This document shows positions 44,131 through 56,135 of a stretch of DNA of 64,000 bases, one piece after another. The notes below the pieces were generated by a model. That model made no database searches. It was not told the DNA's origin and was given only the letters and a program-made list of their open reading frames with translations. Position 1 is the first letter of the stretch; the number at the start of each line of letters is the position of its first letter. Origin of the DNA: Megaleporinus macrocephalus (Eukaryota > Chordata > Actinopteri > Characiformes > Anostomidae). Made by a program: the position numbers and the translations under genes. The stretch spans positions 6,694,394 through 6,758,393 of the forward strand of contig CM038716.1 of assembly GCA_021613375.1 (NCBI GenBank), written 5' to 3'.

Positions 44131-45366
44131 CTCCTATTTCATTTCAGCTTGTTTTCATTCATGTACATTTACATTCCAGTAAAGATTATTGATAACATGC
44201 CTTTGAAGTTTGACTTCACCATTACAATACTTATAGACAACTAGTTATCATATCTTCTGCTCCATGAAACACATGTTAATACTCAGTAGTACACAGATAT
44301 GCTTCTTTAATATATTTACATTGTACTAAAATACATTCATTTTCATAGTCATTTTGGTTTTTAGAAGAATCGGGTTTTTAGGGAGGTGGGCTAGTGCACT
44401 ACAGACCCCTGTGGTGCGGCTTAAGCATTAGTTGTTGATGGCATTTCTTCCCTTACATTAATTTGACTTTTATATTTTTAGTTGTTTTGAAAGCAGTACT
44501 TTTACAATTTTACTGGAGTAATAATCTTGAACTTTACTTGCCATCAAAATGAAGAGAATCAGAATCATTTATTTTGCCATTACACTAAGGGAAAGTTACA
44601 ATATACAATAACTAGAATAAAGAGTTATAAAGGAAAGGCGCTAAGGAGATATATAAATATCTGTGCTTATATATTTATTTATTTGTTTATTATGTATTTT
44701 ATACGATTGTATCTTGTGTTGTGTTGTTTGTAAAGTTGTTTGTAAAGTGTCTTTGAGTTTCTTGAAAAGCACTATATAAATAAATAGTATTATTATTTAT
44801 TTATTATTATTATATATGTCCAGATATTCTACACATAAGTGAGTAGACATACATTAAAAGAGCTGTTATGTACAGAATCTGTACAGCTGTGCAAAGAAGC
44901 ATTATGTTGCAAGGAGTTCCTGTAATACAGTGAGATTCAGTTCAGGTATGAGTTTGAGTTTGAAGTGCAGGGCGACCACTGTGGTTAATGAGAGAAACAG
45001 CTCTGGGGAAAAAGCTGTTAGCATGTCTGGTTGTGCTGGTTTTGATGCTCCTGAGTTTTCTGCCAGAGGGAAGTATCTGGAAGTGGCTGTAACTTTGCCA
45101 CAACGTTTCTTCACCCTGCTGGTGTCCTGAAGCGCTGGCAAACTGCATCCAATGAAGGAGACCAGTTGAAAGTATATGCTTTATTCTTGAAGATTCTTGA
45201 AGATACTGTGATACAGACATGATCTGAGAAAGGTCTGAATTCGACAAGTCTTATAGACTGGCAAGTACAAGTCTTATAGGTCTGCCTCGGTGTTCCATCT
45301 GGCCCATGTGACCCGTCTGGTCGAGTCATCATGTCCTTTGGGTGGTTCCTGTCGTAAAATGGGGGG
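44131..45366. other. No gene; decayed interspersed repeat
   Basis: 44890-45180 contains AATGAGAGAAACAGCTCTGG, GGAAAAAGCTGTTAGCATGT and TTTTCTGCCAGAGGGAAGTA. This resembles a widespread fish repeat, possibly a LINE 3' region. The family is uncertain. Confidence 0.4.
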
Positions 45367-46300
45367 GTTTGCTGAACAGCAAACTTCTCGTAACCTCTGT
45401 ACCATTTGGTGTGATGGCTATCTGAGTCTGAACAGACTTACTTTACCAGATGGGCTTAATATGTGAGAAATATTTACAACAGAATTTATTTTTGTACATA
45501 CTTGTCATTAATCCCCCCCTCCCACCATCAGAGGTCTCACGCCCCAGAATTCTGACCTGCTCAGCAATAGCCTCACTTGCCCCTAATTAAACCTTCTTTA
45601 AATACCCCTCTCTTCCAACAGACGATTGCGAAGGTTTGCCAGTACCATTGCGTCTGACTACTGAGCGTTTCTGTTTTTGACTGCCCTGCTTCGTATGAAC
45701 CCCTTTTGCTATTTTGGATTGTTGGCCTTGTCGGATTTGTTAGCCTGCACCTCAGTTAACAAACCTCTGCTCTGTCCCTGGCTCTCCATTGTTGTCTCTG
45801 CCCCATTGGACTTGTTTGCCTTCTCTCATTGCACTGACTCTTTGCTCTGTCCTTTGACTCTGTTTTTTTAAATGGCCCTTTGTTTAATAAATCACCTGCA
45901 TATGGATCCGAATTCTGTTTCTGAGTGTGCCACGTCACAGTACTCAAGTTATTTATCTGTATAATCATTACACTGTATTGTTCTTGTGACGAAAACTTGT
46001 TTGAACAGCAGCCAGTGGGCGGTTCCTCAGGGTGAAAGTCGTGTAACCCTGTGTAGCCGATTAGTCATGTAGTGTGAAAGCCACAATAAATGAAAGATTT
46101 GCGATTACAGCACAATGACAGGATTTGCTGAACCATAAACTTCTCGTAACCTCTGTAGCATTTGGTGTGATGACCATCTGAGTCTGAACACACTCACCTT
46201 AACAGATAGGCTTAATTTGTAAGAAATATTCACAACAGAACTTATTTTGTACACATTTATAAATACTTAAGTTATTTGTCTGTATAATCTTTACACTGGA
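45367..46300. repeat. Direct repeat of ~180 bp, first copy split by an LTR
   Basis: Copy 1: 45367-45502 plus 45940-45975. Copy 2: 46121-46300. Shared blocks are AAACTTCTCGTAACCTCTGT, ATTTGGTGTGATG and AGTTATTTRTCTGTATAATC. Removing the LTR restores colinearity of copy 1 with copy 2. Confidence 0.75.
45503..45939 (+). mobile_element. Solo LTR, 437 bp
   Basis: Begins TGTCATTAATCC and ends GCCACGTCACA, i.e. the TG...CA ends of an LTR. It is flanked by ATACT on the left and GTACT on the right, a 5-bp target-site duplication with one mismatch. It contains a polyadenylation signal AATAAA about 60 bp before its end. No internal retroelement genes are present. The family is probably Ty3/gypsy-like but this cannot be shown from the LTR alone. 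Confidence 0.75.
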
Positions 46301-46654
46301 CACTGTTGATGAGGTCCGAGGCCCCCTTGAAGCCCTCTGACACTCAGACATGCTCAAGGCACTGGCTCCCTTGGCTTGGCTAGTAGTCTATCCCTGTTTT
46401 GAGAAATACAAATATATGCTTAACATCCCACCTGGTAACTAAATGCTGTGCTGATCTCAATTTTGGATCGATATGTTTGAGATGAAAAGATCTTTATATA
46501 TATATATATAAGTGACTTTATATATATATCTAAGTGGGTTTATATATAAGACGAGCATGACTGCAGTTTTTAAACATGCACATTTATTAAAGCAGCATTG
46601 AGTGTACAGGTTTTATGTGGGATCGGAAGTTTTTCACACCACACCATATATATA

Positions 46655-47182
46655 TACTACCGCTCAAAAGTTTAGGATCACTTTGGAATCTCATTTCATG
46701 CAATTTTCATTCAATTCACAAACAATATTGTCCGTTTCACAATGTATTTTTCACAATTAATGTAAGTGTATCAGATGGTTTTTAAAGAATAAAAATGTTT
46801 GTATTAAAGTCTATTTTTGTATAGAGGCTTATTTAGCATATAGTCCTATTATCAGTAATTCTCAGTCCTCTGTCTAAATCTCCTGGTATGACCACCAATC
46901 CAAGTTAAGGATGTTATTGGACTAATTGGTTGTTAGGACACTCTTGCTCAATTGTGATGCACAGCTGAAAAACATTCTACTAATAAGTGAGTATAAAAGG
47001 GAACAACATTCTAGGTTAGTTTAGTATCTGAAGCATCAGCAGTTAATGGCTTGCTGACCGACTCAAAATGACCAGAAAGAAACAACTTTCTTTAGAGACC
47101 CGTCAGTCCACTGTTGTGTTAAGGAAGAAGATACTCCATTGAAAACAAGAACATTTCACTGTGATCCCAAACTTTTGAGCGG

Positions 47183-47188
<6 letters not shown>
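46655..47188. mobile_element. Tc1-type MITE, full length
   Basis: Left end ACTACCGCTCAAAAGTTTAG then GATCAC, and right end GTGATCCCAAACTTTTGAGC then GGTAGTG, form about 26-bp terminal inverted repeats. It is flanked by AT/TA runs as expected of insertion at TA. The right half matches 14733-14999. Confidence 0.85.

Positions 47189-47189
<1 letters not shown>

Positions 47190-47236
<47 letters not shown>
47190..47236. repeat. (AT)n microsatellite
   Basis: Pure AT dinucleotide run next to the MITE end. Confidence 0.95.
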
Positions 47237-47239
<3 letters not shown>

Positions 47240-48885
47240 TTTGTTTATATTTTTATTCCCTGTTCTTTAGAAAGAGAAGACGGCTGCGTTTGCTGCTTTG
47301 CTGTAAAGAAGGTCATTCAGGTCAGTGTGGTGAATCTCTAACGCTTATGCAAAACAGTACTGCCTCGTTACTGATCATGAACACTTCCTAACCAGTTCCT
47401 AACCAGAACATCCAGAGTCTGAAAGCTTTTTCAGTCATCAGATTTATCCACTTGGGGAAGGGGTCTGTATCAAAACCCACACTAGAAAATGTTCTTCCTC
47501 ATGTTGTCTGCAGTTGCACCTTTCCACCAGAGAGGTCTGTACTTATATAGTGCTGCTCTAAATCTTAATATTTACAAAATAATAGTTTTTCTGTTTTTAT
47601 GTTTTTACTCAATAGGGTAAATTGTCCATATTTACAGATTTTATGATTAAACCACTCGTAACTGTTTTGAAAGAGTTTAAGGGATTTTAACATTTAAGAT
47701 TAAAATTGCTTCTGATTAAAGCCATTTTTTGTTTTAATAGTAATTATAATATAGTTTTTCATGCATATGTATTTTTAAAATAAAGTATTTTTGTACTTAA
47801 AAAGAAGTAGCCATGTAAAAATACATAAGACAACTTAAATATCTCTACCTTCACTAAAACAGAAGGTTGCAAATCACCCACAAGAGGGTGTTTTACACAT
47901 TGTCCTAAGACTCCTTTTAAGACTGCTTCTAAAACACACACACATCTTTAATTTAGCCTTGGTGATGTGTGGAAATACACTTCATGTAATCTCAGTTCAT
48001 GTTCATGTATCACTTCTGTCTGTGTGTATACTAAAGTATTTTTAATTAAGTAATAATGAGTATACAGTAGTAATGAGCAATGATTAGTAAACAAACAGCA
48101 AGGCAGATTTTTGGATTTGTATGGTTTTGATGAACGTATACCAATTAAAGTGTTCTGGAAATGTTCAGTTTCATAAATCCATAATGAGCAGCAGCTATTG
48201 GCTTAACAAGTGTATTACAGATGCATTACAGTGGTCTGTATACTGAACTGTTATATATACTCAACATGAAACATTTGATCTGTCTGTTTGTTCCACCTGG
48301 AGCAAAGCTAGTGGAGCTAAATTGTGCTAGTACTGTATGTATAATTACAACAAGCTTTCTTTGGGATTCCATTACATTCATACTTGTACATTTAAAGACT
48401 GTTGTAGTGCCTCCATGTCTCCATAAGAGGGCACAAAGATAACATGTGTTTAATTGTGAACTCTTTTATTTTTCATGTGCTGGTTTAGACAGTCCTGGAC
48501 CAAAACCCCGAACACCTGCTATCAGGGTGTTACGAGCCAAAAATGTTGGCAATCTGGGAGGACCTCAGTAAGACCCTGTGGTTTCACTGATGTGAGAGGA
48601 ATCTCAAAATTAAGACACCAAGACAGATTACGTATATGTCCACATTTCTCTTAGTTAAGATTAATTAAAACAACACTCTTTCTACTGAGAATATCAATAA
48701 TATTCTTAGGGCTAGTTTTGTGATTCTGTACAGTTGGAAATGCTTTCTGTGAGGTTGTGCTGGAAATAAGGCCTAATACACTGGCTGGCATTCAGGTGCC
48801 TGTATTCTATCTTAAATAAAAGTGAACTGCTCATCCCCAGTGCTTGGCTGCATTTTGCCACAAGTCAGCATTGACCCACAGGACA
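47237..48885. other. No gene seen
   Basis: Contains one diverged dispersed-repeat block (47480-47545). Otherwise AT-rich; the open frames are under 75 codons and featureless. Confidence 0.45.
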
Positions 48886-48887
48886 CA

Positions 48888-49510
48888 TTTTTTCTAAGCA
48901 CTCGTTAATAACTCCGTTCCAAGTTTCCTATTCTCCGTTCCTTGCTCTAAGCACTCTTTATTAATTCCATTCCAGGTTTCTTTTTTTTTCTTTCCCTCGT
49001 CCTGCTTTAAGCGCTCCTCAAAAACTCTATTCCAGGTTTTCTATTCTCCCTCCCTCTTCCTGCTCTAAGCACTCTTTAATAACTCCATTCCAGGGTTTCC
49101 TTCTCTTTGTTCTCTGCTCTAAGAGCTTTTTACTAACTCCATGCTTGGCTTTCTATCCCTGCTTTAAGTGACCTTTAATAACTCCATTCCAGGTTTTCTA
49201 TTATACGCTCCCTGCTTTAAGCACTCTTTAGTAACTCCATTCCAGGTTGTCTATTCTCTGTTCCTTGCTCTAAGTGTTCTTTATTATCTTCATTCTAGGT
49301 TTTTTATTCTCCCACCCTCTCCCTGCTCTAAGCATTTTTTTAATAACTCCATTCCAGGTGTTTTCTTCTCTAAATGCTCTTTAATTACTTCATTCCAGGT
49401 TTTCTACTCTCTGTTCCCTGCTCTAAGTGCTCTTTAATAACTACGTTCCAGGTTTTCTATTGTCCCTCCTTCACTCTGCTATAAGCATGCTTTAGCAACT
49501 TTACTCCAAC
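48888..49510. repeat. ~60-bp degenerate tandem repeat, about 10 copies
   Basis: The unit contains GCTCTAAGCACTCTTTAATA, ACTCCATTCCAGGTTTTCTA and a pyrimidine tract TTCTCCCTCCCT. Unit lengths vary. Each unit ends in a polypyrimidine-CCAG string that looks like a splice acceptor. Confidence 0.85.
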
Positions 49511-50341
49511 ATACAGGGGTGCTAGAATGTTTGTGAATAATTTAGAATTTTAAAATGTTTGGCATAAATATGACATAAAACTAAATAAACAGAGAAACAA
49601 AAAAAACTACATTTATAATTACAGAACCATATGGAGCTGTGACATTGGGGAGGACACATTTGCTACCCTGTCCCCTAAAATATCATCTATAAGCTGATCC
49701 CACTGTAGGTAAGGTAGTTAATCACTGTATGTATAGTGACGTAGAACAACATTTGTGGAATTACAGTAAATTACAAATAAATAAACAAAATACAACATTA
49801 TCTGAATGTCTGTTTATTATTAGATAAATCCAATTAAACACCACTTTACAAACTAAACAAGATACTCCATATTACATTATACTGCTGTCAGAAAACTTTT
49901 AAATTATACATGCAATTTCTGGATTACATACACATATAACCATTTTTTTAATCTTTTGTGGCATAATGCTGAAATGAAATGACAAGACTAACATTAATGT
50001 TAGACAGTAAGGCTGTGTCCCAAACAGCCCCCTCTGGAACATTACATTCTGAAAGCACTACTGAAAGCACTTCTAACTATGGTGTTCTTTTATTTACTCA
50101 TTCATTTATTATATTTTATTTATTATATTTTATTTTTTACATATGTAGTGTAGTAGCAGTCTGCAGTTTGGGACGTGGCCACAAAGTAAAAAAAAAAAAA
50201 TGTATATAAAAAAAATGTATATAACCATTAGCTAACCCAAACCCTCCTAGTCTGTTACCATAACAACACATTATACTAAAACTGTTTTTATTGCAGTATG
50301 TCCCCCCAGAGTTTTGGAGGGCATTTACCTACTATTACTTA
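49511..50341. other. No gene seen
   Basis: AT-rich spacer with no recognised repeat. Confidence 0.5.
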
Positions 50342-51185
50342 ATATATGTATAAAACCAACACTAAGGCATGCAGACTGCTTCTACAGACATGAAAGAATG
50401 GGTCGCTCTCAGAGGCTCAGTGAATTAGATCAGGTCAAGAACAGAGCATAGAGAGCTTTATGGAATGGTTTTCCATGGCTGAGCAGCTGCACCGAAGCCT
50501 TACATCATCAAGCACAATGCAAAACACTGGACTCTAGAGCAGTGAAGACGTGTTCTCTGGAGTGACCAATCACGCTTCTCCATCTGGCAATCCGATGGAT
50601 GAGTCTGCGTTTGGTGGTTGCCAGGAGAACGGTACTTGTCTGACTGCATTGTGGTGAGGGTAAAGTTTGGTGGAGGGGGGATTATGCTGTGGGGTTGTTT
50701 TTCAGGAGTTGGGCTTAGTTCCAGTAAATGGAACTCTTAATGCTTCATCTGACCAAGAGATTCCGGACAATTTCATGCTCCCAACTTTGTGGGGACAGTT
50801 TGGGGACGACCCCTTCCTTTTTTAACATGACTGCACACCAGTGCACAAAGCAGCTCCATAAAGACATGGAGGAGGAGTTTGGCGTGGAAGAACTCAACTG
50901 GCCTCAACCTGATAAAACACCTTTGGGATGAATTAGAGCGGAGACTGTGAGCCTGACCTTCTCGTCCAACTTCAGTGTCTGACCTCACCAATGAGCTTCT
51001 GGAAGAACGGTCCAACATTCTCATAAACACACTCTTAAACTGTGTGGAGAGACTTCCCAGAAGAGTTGAAGCTGTTATAGCTGCAAAGGGACATCATATT
51101 AAACCCTATGTATTAAGAACAGGACGTCACTTAAGTTCATATGTGTGTGAAGACAGACGAGCGAATACTTTTGGCAATATAGTGT
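50342..51185 (+). pseudogene. Tc1-like transposon, broken transposase
   Basis: The plus strand carries the DDE-region motifs in changing frames: [13 protein letters not shown] (near 50680), FLTxHDCTPVHKAA-like sequence (near 50820-50860) and NLIKHLWDELERRL (near 50905-50950). The end GCGAATACTTTTGGCAATAT then AGTGTG is typical of the terminal repeat. It is the same family as 34020-34705 but on the opposite strand. Confidence 0.8.
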
Positions 51186-51349
51186 GTATATATATATATA
51201 TATATAAACTGGTGGCTCTATGACACTCGCCCTCCACAGTGCAGAGAAACAAAGAGTGAGAGAAAGAGAAACAGGGAGAGCAGGCAAAGTAGGCACCTTT
51301 AAATAGAAAGAAAACAATGAAGTAGGCAGAGCCAAAGGCAATGTTAAAA

Positions 51350-51395
51350 AAAAAAGAGAGAGAGAGAGAGAGAGAGCGAGAGAGTGAGAGATAAG
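51350..51395. repeat. (GA)n microsatellite
   Basis: Poly-A followed by GA dinucleotides with two interruptions. Confidence 0.9.
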
Positions 51396-51472
51396 GAACT
51401 GTAGACTGAGCAGTGGATCTTGGCCTAAACCTGCTAACTGTTGTATATATAGGTAAGGCCAGTGCTTAATTT

Positions 51473-51504
51473 GTGCTGGATCTTGCCGGAACAAGATCCG
51501 GCAC
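51473..51504. other. Hairpin, 13-bp stem
   Basis: GTGCTGGATCTTG pairs with CAAGATCCGGCAC across the loop CCGGAA, with one G-T wobble. It is probably part of a dispersed element. Confidence 0.7.
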
Positions 51505-52030
51505 CTCTCATATTTCAGGCACCTGCGTTCCAGAACTTATTTATGTGGATCCACCACCTCTTTGACATCTTTATTTTTGTAGGACACCAAAAACTATTCA
51601 TCCAGTGGCATATCTCAGATTTTATGGTTGCAGCTCCTTACTGCATTCATTAAAGCTAGGATTATTTTATTGTATAGATGCTACTATGTTATGTGGACAC
51701 TTGAAGCACTGTTGTGTCTATGCGTTCCAGGACGGTTTCCATCACTGCCACTTGCTGGATCACCCCACCTTTAGTGTTCCATTACCTGATGTTTTACAAA
51801 TTAAACACTGGGTAAGGCAGAGGAAAATGTTTAAAATATAAGCAATGTTTTAAAGCTATACTAATATTTGGGGGTCACAAATAATCACAAGGGTCACAAA
51901 TACTCAGTAATAATTTAACAATTATTACTGAATTAAAAACAAGATACTTACATGATACTGCAATTCTATTAATATTACATTAGACTGTCCATCACGAAAC
52001 CACAATGTATTTTGTTCTTTACCATGACAT

Positions 52031-52520
52031 ATAGTACTGTACAAAGGTTTAGGCACTTGGGGACATTAATATATTTCAAAAGCTTTTTTCCAGACTGGAA
52101 GCTTTTATTTACTCAACAGAACACTTTATTTTGGAAATATTAAACAGTATTAATAAAGTGAGTAGTGCTTTTACATATGTCAGTGTGTTAATTTAACCCT
52201 TTCCAAGCTTCTCCTTCCATAAACAACCCAGTATTATTTACAGTTCTCATCTAATACCTGCTTTGACTGCTCAGTACTTCATTAAGCTAAATCAAGATTG
52301 CTGCTGAAGGAAGTGAACATATTCATACAATGTCTGGGGCGTCCAGGAGAAATCTGGAACTACACTTTGTTCTTCAAACTGGAGCTCAAGATATGATCTA
52401 CTTCTTTCACAATAAGATATTCATGTTACTTTGTATTGTATGTATGATTATCTACATCTGTTCTAATCAGATCTGGTGCTCTTACTGGTGAGAATATATT
52501 ACATTTATATATATTCAGAT
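52031..52520 (-). mobile_element. Tc1-type MITE copy
   Basis: Left end ACTGTACAAAGGTTTAGGCA then CTTGGGGACAT, with body motifs as at 39735-40175. The distal end is lost where the next copy begins. Confidence 0.8.
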
Positions 52521-52530
52521 ATATGCTACT

Positions 52531-52690
52531 GTGCAAAAGTCTTAGTCAACTAACTTCATCGTTTAAAAGTGATCAGGAAGTGTATGTTCACCAGTAAGAA
52601 CACCAGATATCATTAGAACAAATGTAAGCAAGCATAAATACAATATTTCATGCATACAAATTGTGCTTAAAGCTACACCAAGTTTTGAGT
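52531..52690 (+). mobile_element. Tc1-type MITE fragment
   Basis: Starts TACTGTGCAAAAGTCTTAGT and shares TGTTCACCAGTAAGAACACC with the other copies, then decays. It is head-on to the preceding copy. Confidence 0.7.
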
Positions 52691-53069
52691 TCTCTTCCAG
52701 TTCAGCGTACTAGCAATTGTCAGATTCATCCGCTTGGGGAAAGGTTGTGAAGCACAGCCCACCACACAAAGTGATTCTTCACTTGTTACATGCAATTATA
52801 CTTTTCCACCATAGGGATCTCCAAATCCCCAAACCATAGTGTAGCTGTAATATGACCAGAGATATAATTACTATATTGCGATTGGATTAACAGGCTATAA
52901 AAATGTACTTTAAAACATATCACATATTTTTTAGACAGCTGGTTCGGAGCTGAGCTGATGAATCTAGATCATTTAAATGCATTTAGGTTTATAACATTAG
53001 GCAAATGCACTTATTTAGAGCAACTTATAAATTAATTTCACTCATACAGCCAATGGCAGTATTAGTCCT
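52691..53069. other. No gene seen
   Basis: 52755-52830 is a diverged copy of the dispersed block at 38945 and 47480. No coding sequence. Confidence 0.4.
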
Positions 53070-53176
53070 GCCCAAGGACTCTTATTGATATGGTATAAGG
53101 TGGTTACTCAGGTGGGGAATTAAACCCCAGTCTACAGCAGAGGACAGAGATGTAACTCACTATGCTATACCAACCA
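53070..53176 (-). mobile_element. tRNA-derived SINE without attached array
   Basis: Read on the minus strand: TTGGTATAGCATAGTGAGTT, then GGGGTTTAATTCCCCACCTG, then TATACCAATAAGAG-like sequence. It is the same SINE as 32169-32282 and 56014-56135 but has no minisatellite at its 3' side. Confidence 0.6.
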
Positions 53177-53954
53177 CAAGCAATTTTTTACTGTATTATT
53201 GTTTTAATGATTGCATTTGTATTGAATTGTATTAATAACTCTGTTTCAGGAAGTGCTAATTGTTTAATCTGGCAGAGAGGCAATGTTCGACCTACTGAGG
53301 AGTGCAACAGTAGGATGGTTCAGAGCCAAACCTGGTCAGTTTGATTCCACACACTACAAGAACTTGGTTTAATGGGGCTCTTAGGTCTATAAACAACCTA
53401 CTACTTAATAGGCCAGACCGGAAGTGTAATGGCTTTGATTGTAATTTTATTGCTTTTGCGCTTTTGTTTTGTCTCTTTAGCACCACATAGTGGCAAATGC
53501 ATATAACAGCACTGAAAGGAGTAGGAAGTGCCAGTAAAGTTCTATTTTGTTTTGTCATGGGCTTGTAGAGAAAGCATTTTCCATTTTCTAGAAATCCTGT
53601 ACTTTAAAGTCCACTAAACAGCTTCATCCGTAGGACTTGTACTGTTCACTCCTTTATTTATGTGTTTGTTACATTATTTACATACATTATTTCTTTGGTT
53701 GGTACATGACCTCAGAGTATATTATATATATTGTTGTTAGTATCTTGTGGATGTGTTATATGTTTCTTTTAGATATTTTCCTGTTTGTATGTGTGTTCTT
53801 TTTCAGTTTACAAATTATATATTTTCCGACATTAAATCCTACCAAATTCTACAACGTGCTTGTTCCTTGGAGGATTGCTGAGGAATAAACTGATTATCTA
53901 GCTGTACAGCTGAAAAATATGTTGCTCAAAACCACTTTTAGTGAGGACAGCATA
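53177..53954. other. No gene seen
   Basis: Spacer with no recognised domain. Open frames below 90 codons. Confidence 0.45.
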
Positions 53955-56013
53955 GTAGTGTTACAGTTTACCTGTACACAGGTAGGTGAAGGTAGTGTTA
54001 CAGTTTATCTGTACACAGGTAGGTGAATGTAGTATTACAGTTTACCTGTACACAGGTAGGTGAAGGTAGTGTTAGACAGTTTACCTGTACACAGGTAGGT
54101 GAATGTAGTATTACAGTTTACCTGTACACAGGTAGGTGAAGGTAGTGTTAGACAGTTAACCTGTACACAGGTAGGTGAAGGTAGTGTTACAGTTTACCTG
54201 TACACAGGTAGGTGAAGGTAGTGTTAGACAGTTTACCTGTACACAGGTAGGTGAAGGTAGTGTTACAGTTTACCTGTACACAGGTAGGTGAAGGTAGTGT
54301 TACAGTTTACCTGTACACAGGTAGGTGAAGGTAGTGTTACAGTTTACCTGTACACAGGTAGGTGAAGGTAGTTTTAGACAGTTTACCTGTACACAGGTAG
54401 GTGAAGGTAGTTTTAGACAGTTTACCTGTACACAGGTAGGTGAAGGTAGTGTTAGACAGTTTATCTGTACACAGGTAGGTGAAGGTAGTGATACAGTTTA
54501 CCTGTACACAGGTAGGTGAAGGTAGTGTTAGACAGTTTACCTGTACACAGGTAGGTGAAGGTAGTGTTACAGTTTACCTGTACACAGGTAGGTGAAGGTA
54601 GTGTTACAGTTCACCTGTACACAGGTAGGTGAAGGTAGTGTTACAGTTTACCTGTACACAGGTAGGTGAAGGTAGTGTTAGACAGTTTATCTGTACACAG
54701 GTAGGTGAAGGTAGTGTTACAGTTTACCTGTACATAGGTAGGTAAAGGTAGTGTTACAGTTTACCTGTACACAGGTAGGTGAAGGTAGTGTTAGACAGTT
54801 TATCTGTACACAGGTAGGTGAAGGTAGTGTTACAGTTAACCTGTACACAGGTAGGTGAAGGTAGTGTTAGACAGTTAACCTGTACACAGGTAGGTGAAGG
54901 TAGTGTTACAGTTTACCTGTACACAGGTAGGTGAAGGTAGTGTTAGACAGTTAACCTGTACACAGGTAGGTGAAGGTAGTGTTACAGTTTACCTGTACAC
55001 AGGTAGGTGAAGGTAGTGTTATACAGTTTACCTGTACACAGGTAGGTGAAGGTAGTGTTAGACAGTTAACCTGTACACAGGTAGGTGAAGGTAGTGTTAC
55101 AGTTTACCTGTACACAGGTAGGTGAAGGTAGTGTTAGACAGTTAACCTGTACACAGGTAGGTGAAGGTAGTGTTACAGTTTACCTGTACACAGGTAGGTG
55201 AAGGTAGTGTTATACAGTTTACCTGTACACAGGTAGGTGAAGGTAGTGTTAGACAGTTAACCTGTACACAGGTAGGTGAAGGTAGTGTTAGACAGTTTAC
55301 CTGTACACAGGTAGGTGAAGGTAGTGTTACAGTTAACCTGTACACAGGTAGGTGAAGGTAGTGTTAGACAGTTTACCTGTACACAGGTAGGTGAAGGTAG
55401 TACTAGACAGTTTACCTGTACACAGGTAGGTGAAGGTAGTGTTAGACAGTTTATCTGTACACAGGTAGGTGAAGGTAGTGTTACAGTTTACCTGTACACA
55501 GCTAGGTGAAGGTAGTGTTATACAGTTTACCTGTACACAGGTAGGTGAAGGTAGTGTTACAGTTTACCTGTACACAGGCAGGTGAAGGTAGTGTTACAGT
55601 TTACCTGTACACAGCTAGGTGAAGGTAGTGTTATACAGTTTACCTGTACACAGCTAGGTGAAGGTAGTGTTAGACAGTTTACCTGTACACAGGTAGGTGA
55701 AGGTAGTACTAGACAGTTTACCTGTACACAGGTAGGTGAAGGTAGTGTTAGACAGTTTATCTGTACACAGGTAGGTGAAGGTAGTGTTACAGTTTACCTG
55801 TACACAGCTAGGTGAAGGTAGTGTTATACAGTTTACCTGTACACAGGTAGGTGAAGGTAGTGTTACAGTTTACCTGTACACAGGCAGGTGAAGGTAGTGT
55901 TACAGTTTACCTGTACACAGCTAGGTGAAGGTAGTGTTATACAGTTTACCTGTACACAGCTAGGTGAAGGTAGTGTTATACAGTTTACCTGTACACAGCT
56001 AGGTGAAGGTGTT
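53955..56013 (-). repeat. 37/39-bp minisatellite, ~54 copies, SINE-linked
   Basis: The plus-strand unit is ACAGTTTACCTGTACACAGG then TAGGTGAAGGTAGTGTT, i.e. the reverse complement of the unit at 32283-33015. Variants (GACAG or TACAG spacer; TTAACC; CAGCTAGG) are shuffled along the array. A block of about 305 bp with the CAGCTAGG and CAGGCAGG variants is repeated near 55500-55700 and 55806-56000. It ends against the SINE at 56014. Confidence 0.96.
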
Positions 56014-56135
56014 AGGAGTCTTACCCAATTATATACCAATTATTGGTGTAGTGTAAGGTGTTTACCCAGGTGGGGAATCAAGCCCTAGCCTACAGCATAG
56101 AGAATAGCAGTATAACCCACTATACCATATCAACC
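56014..56135 (-). mobile_element. tRNA-derived SINE, array attached at its 3' side
   Basis: Read on the minus strand: A-box-like TGGTATAGTGGGTTATACTG, B-box-like GGGCTTGATTCCCC, then TTACACTACACCAATAATTG and GGGTAAGACTCCTAACACC. This runs straight into the minisatellite. Confidence 0.65.

Noticed and set aside
32283..56013. CRISPR-like appearance of regularly spaced repeats
   Set aside because: The units are contiguous without unique spacers, and the DNA is eukaryotic. These are minisatellites.
53955..56013. The two inverted 37-bp arrays as evidence of a 22-kb inversion or inverted segmental duplication
   Set aside because: Homology outside the arrays is limited to the SINE on one side, so independent SINE insertions explain it better.
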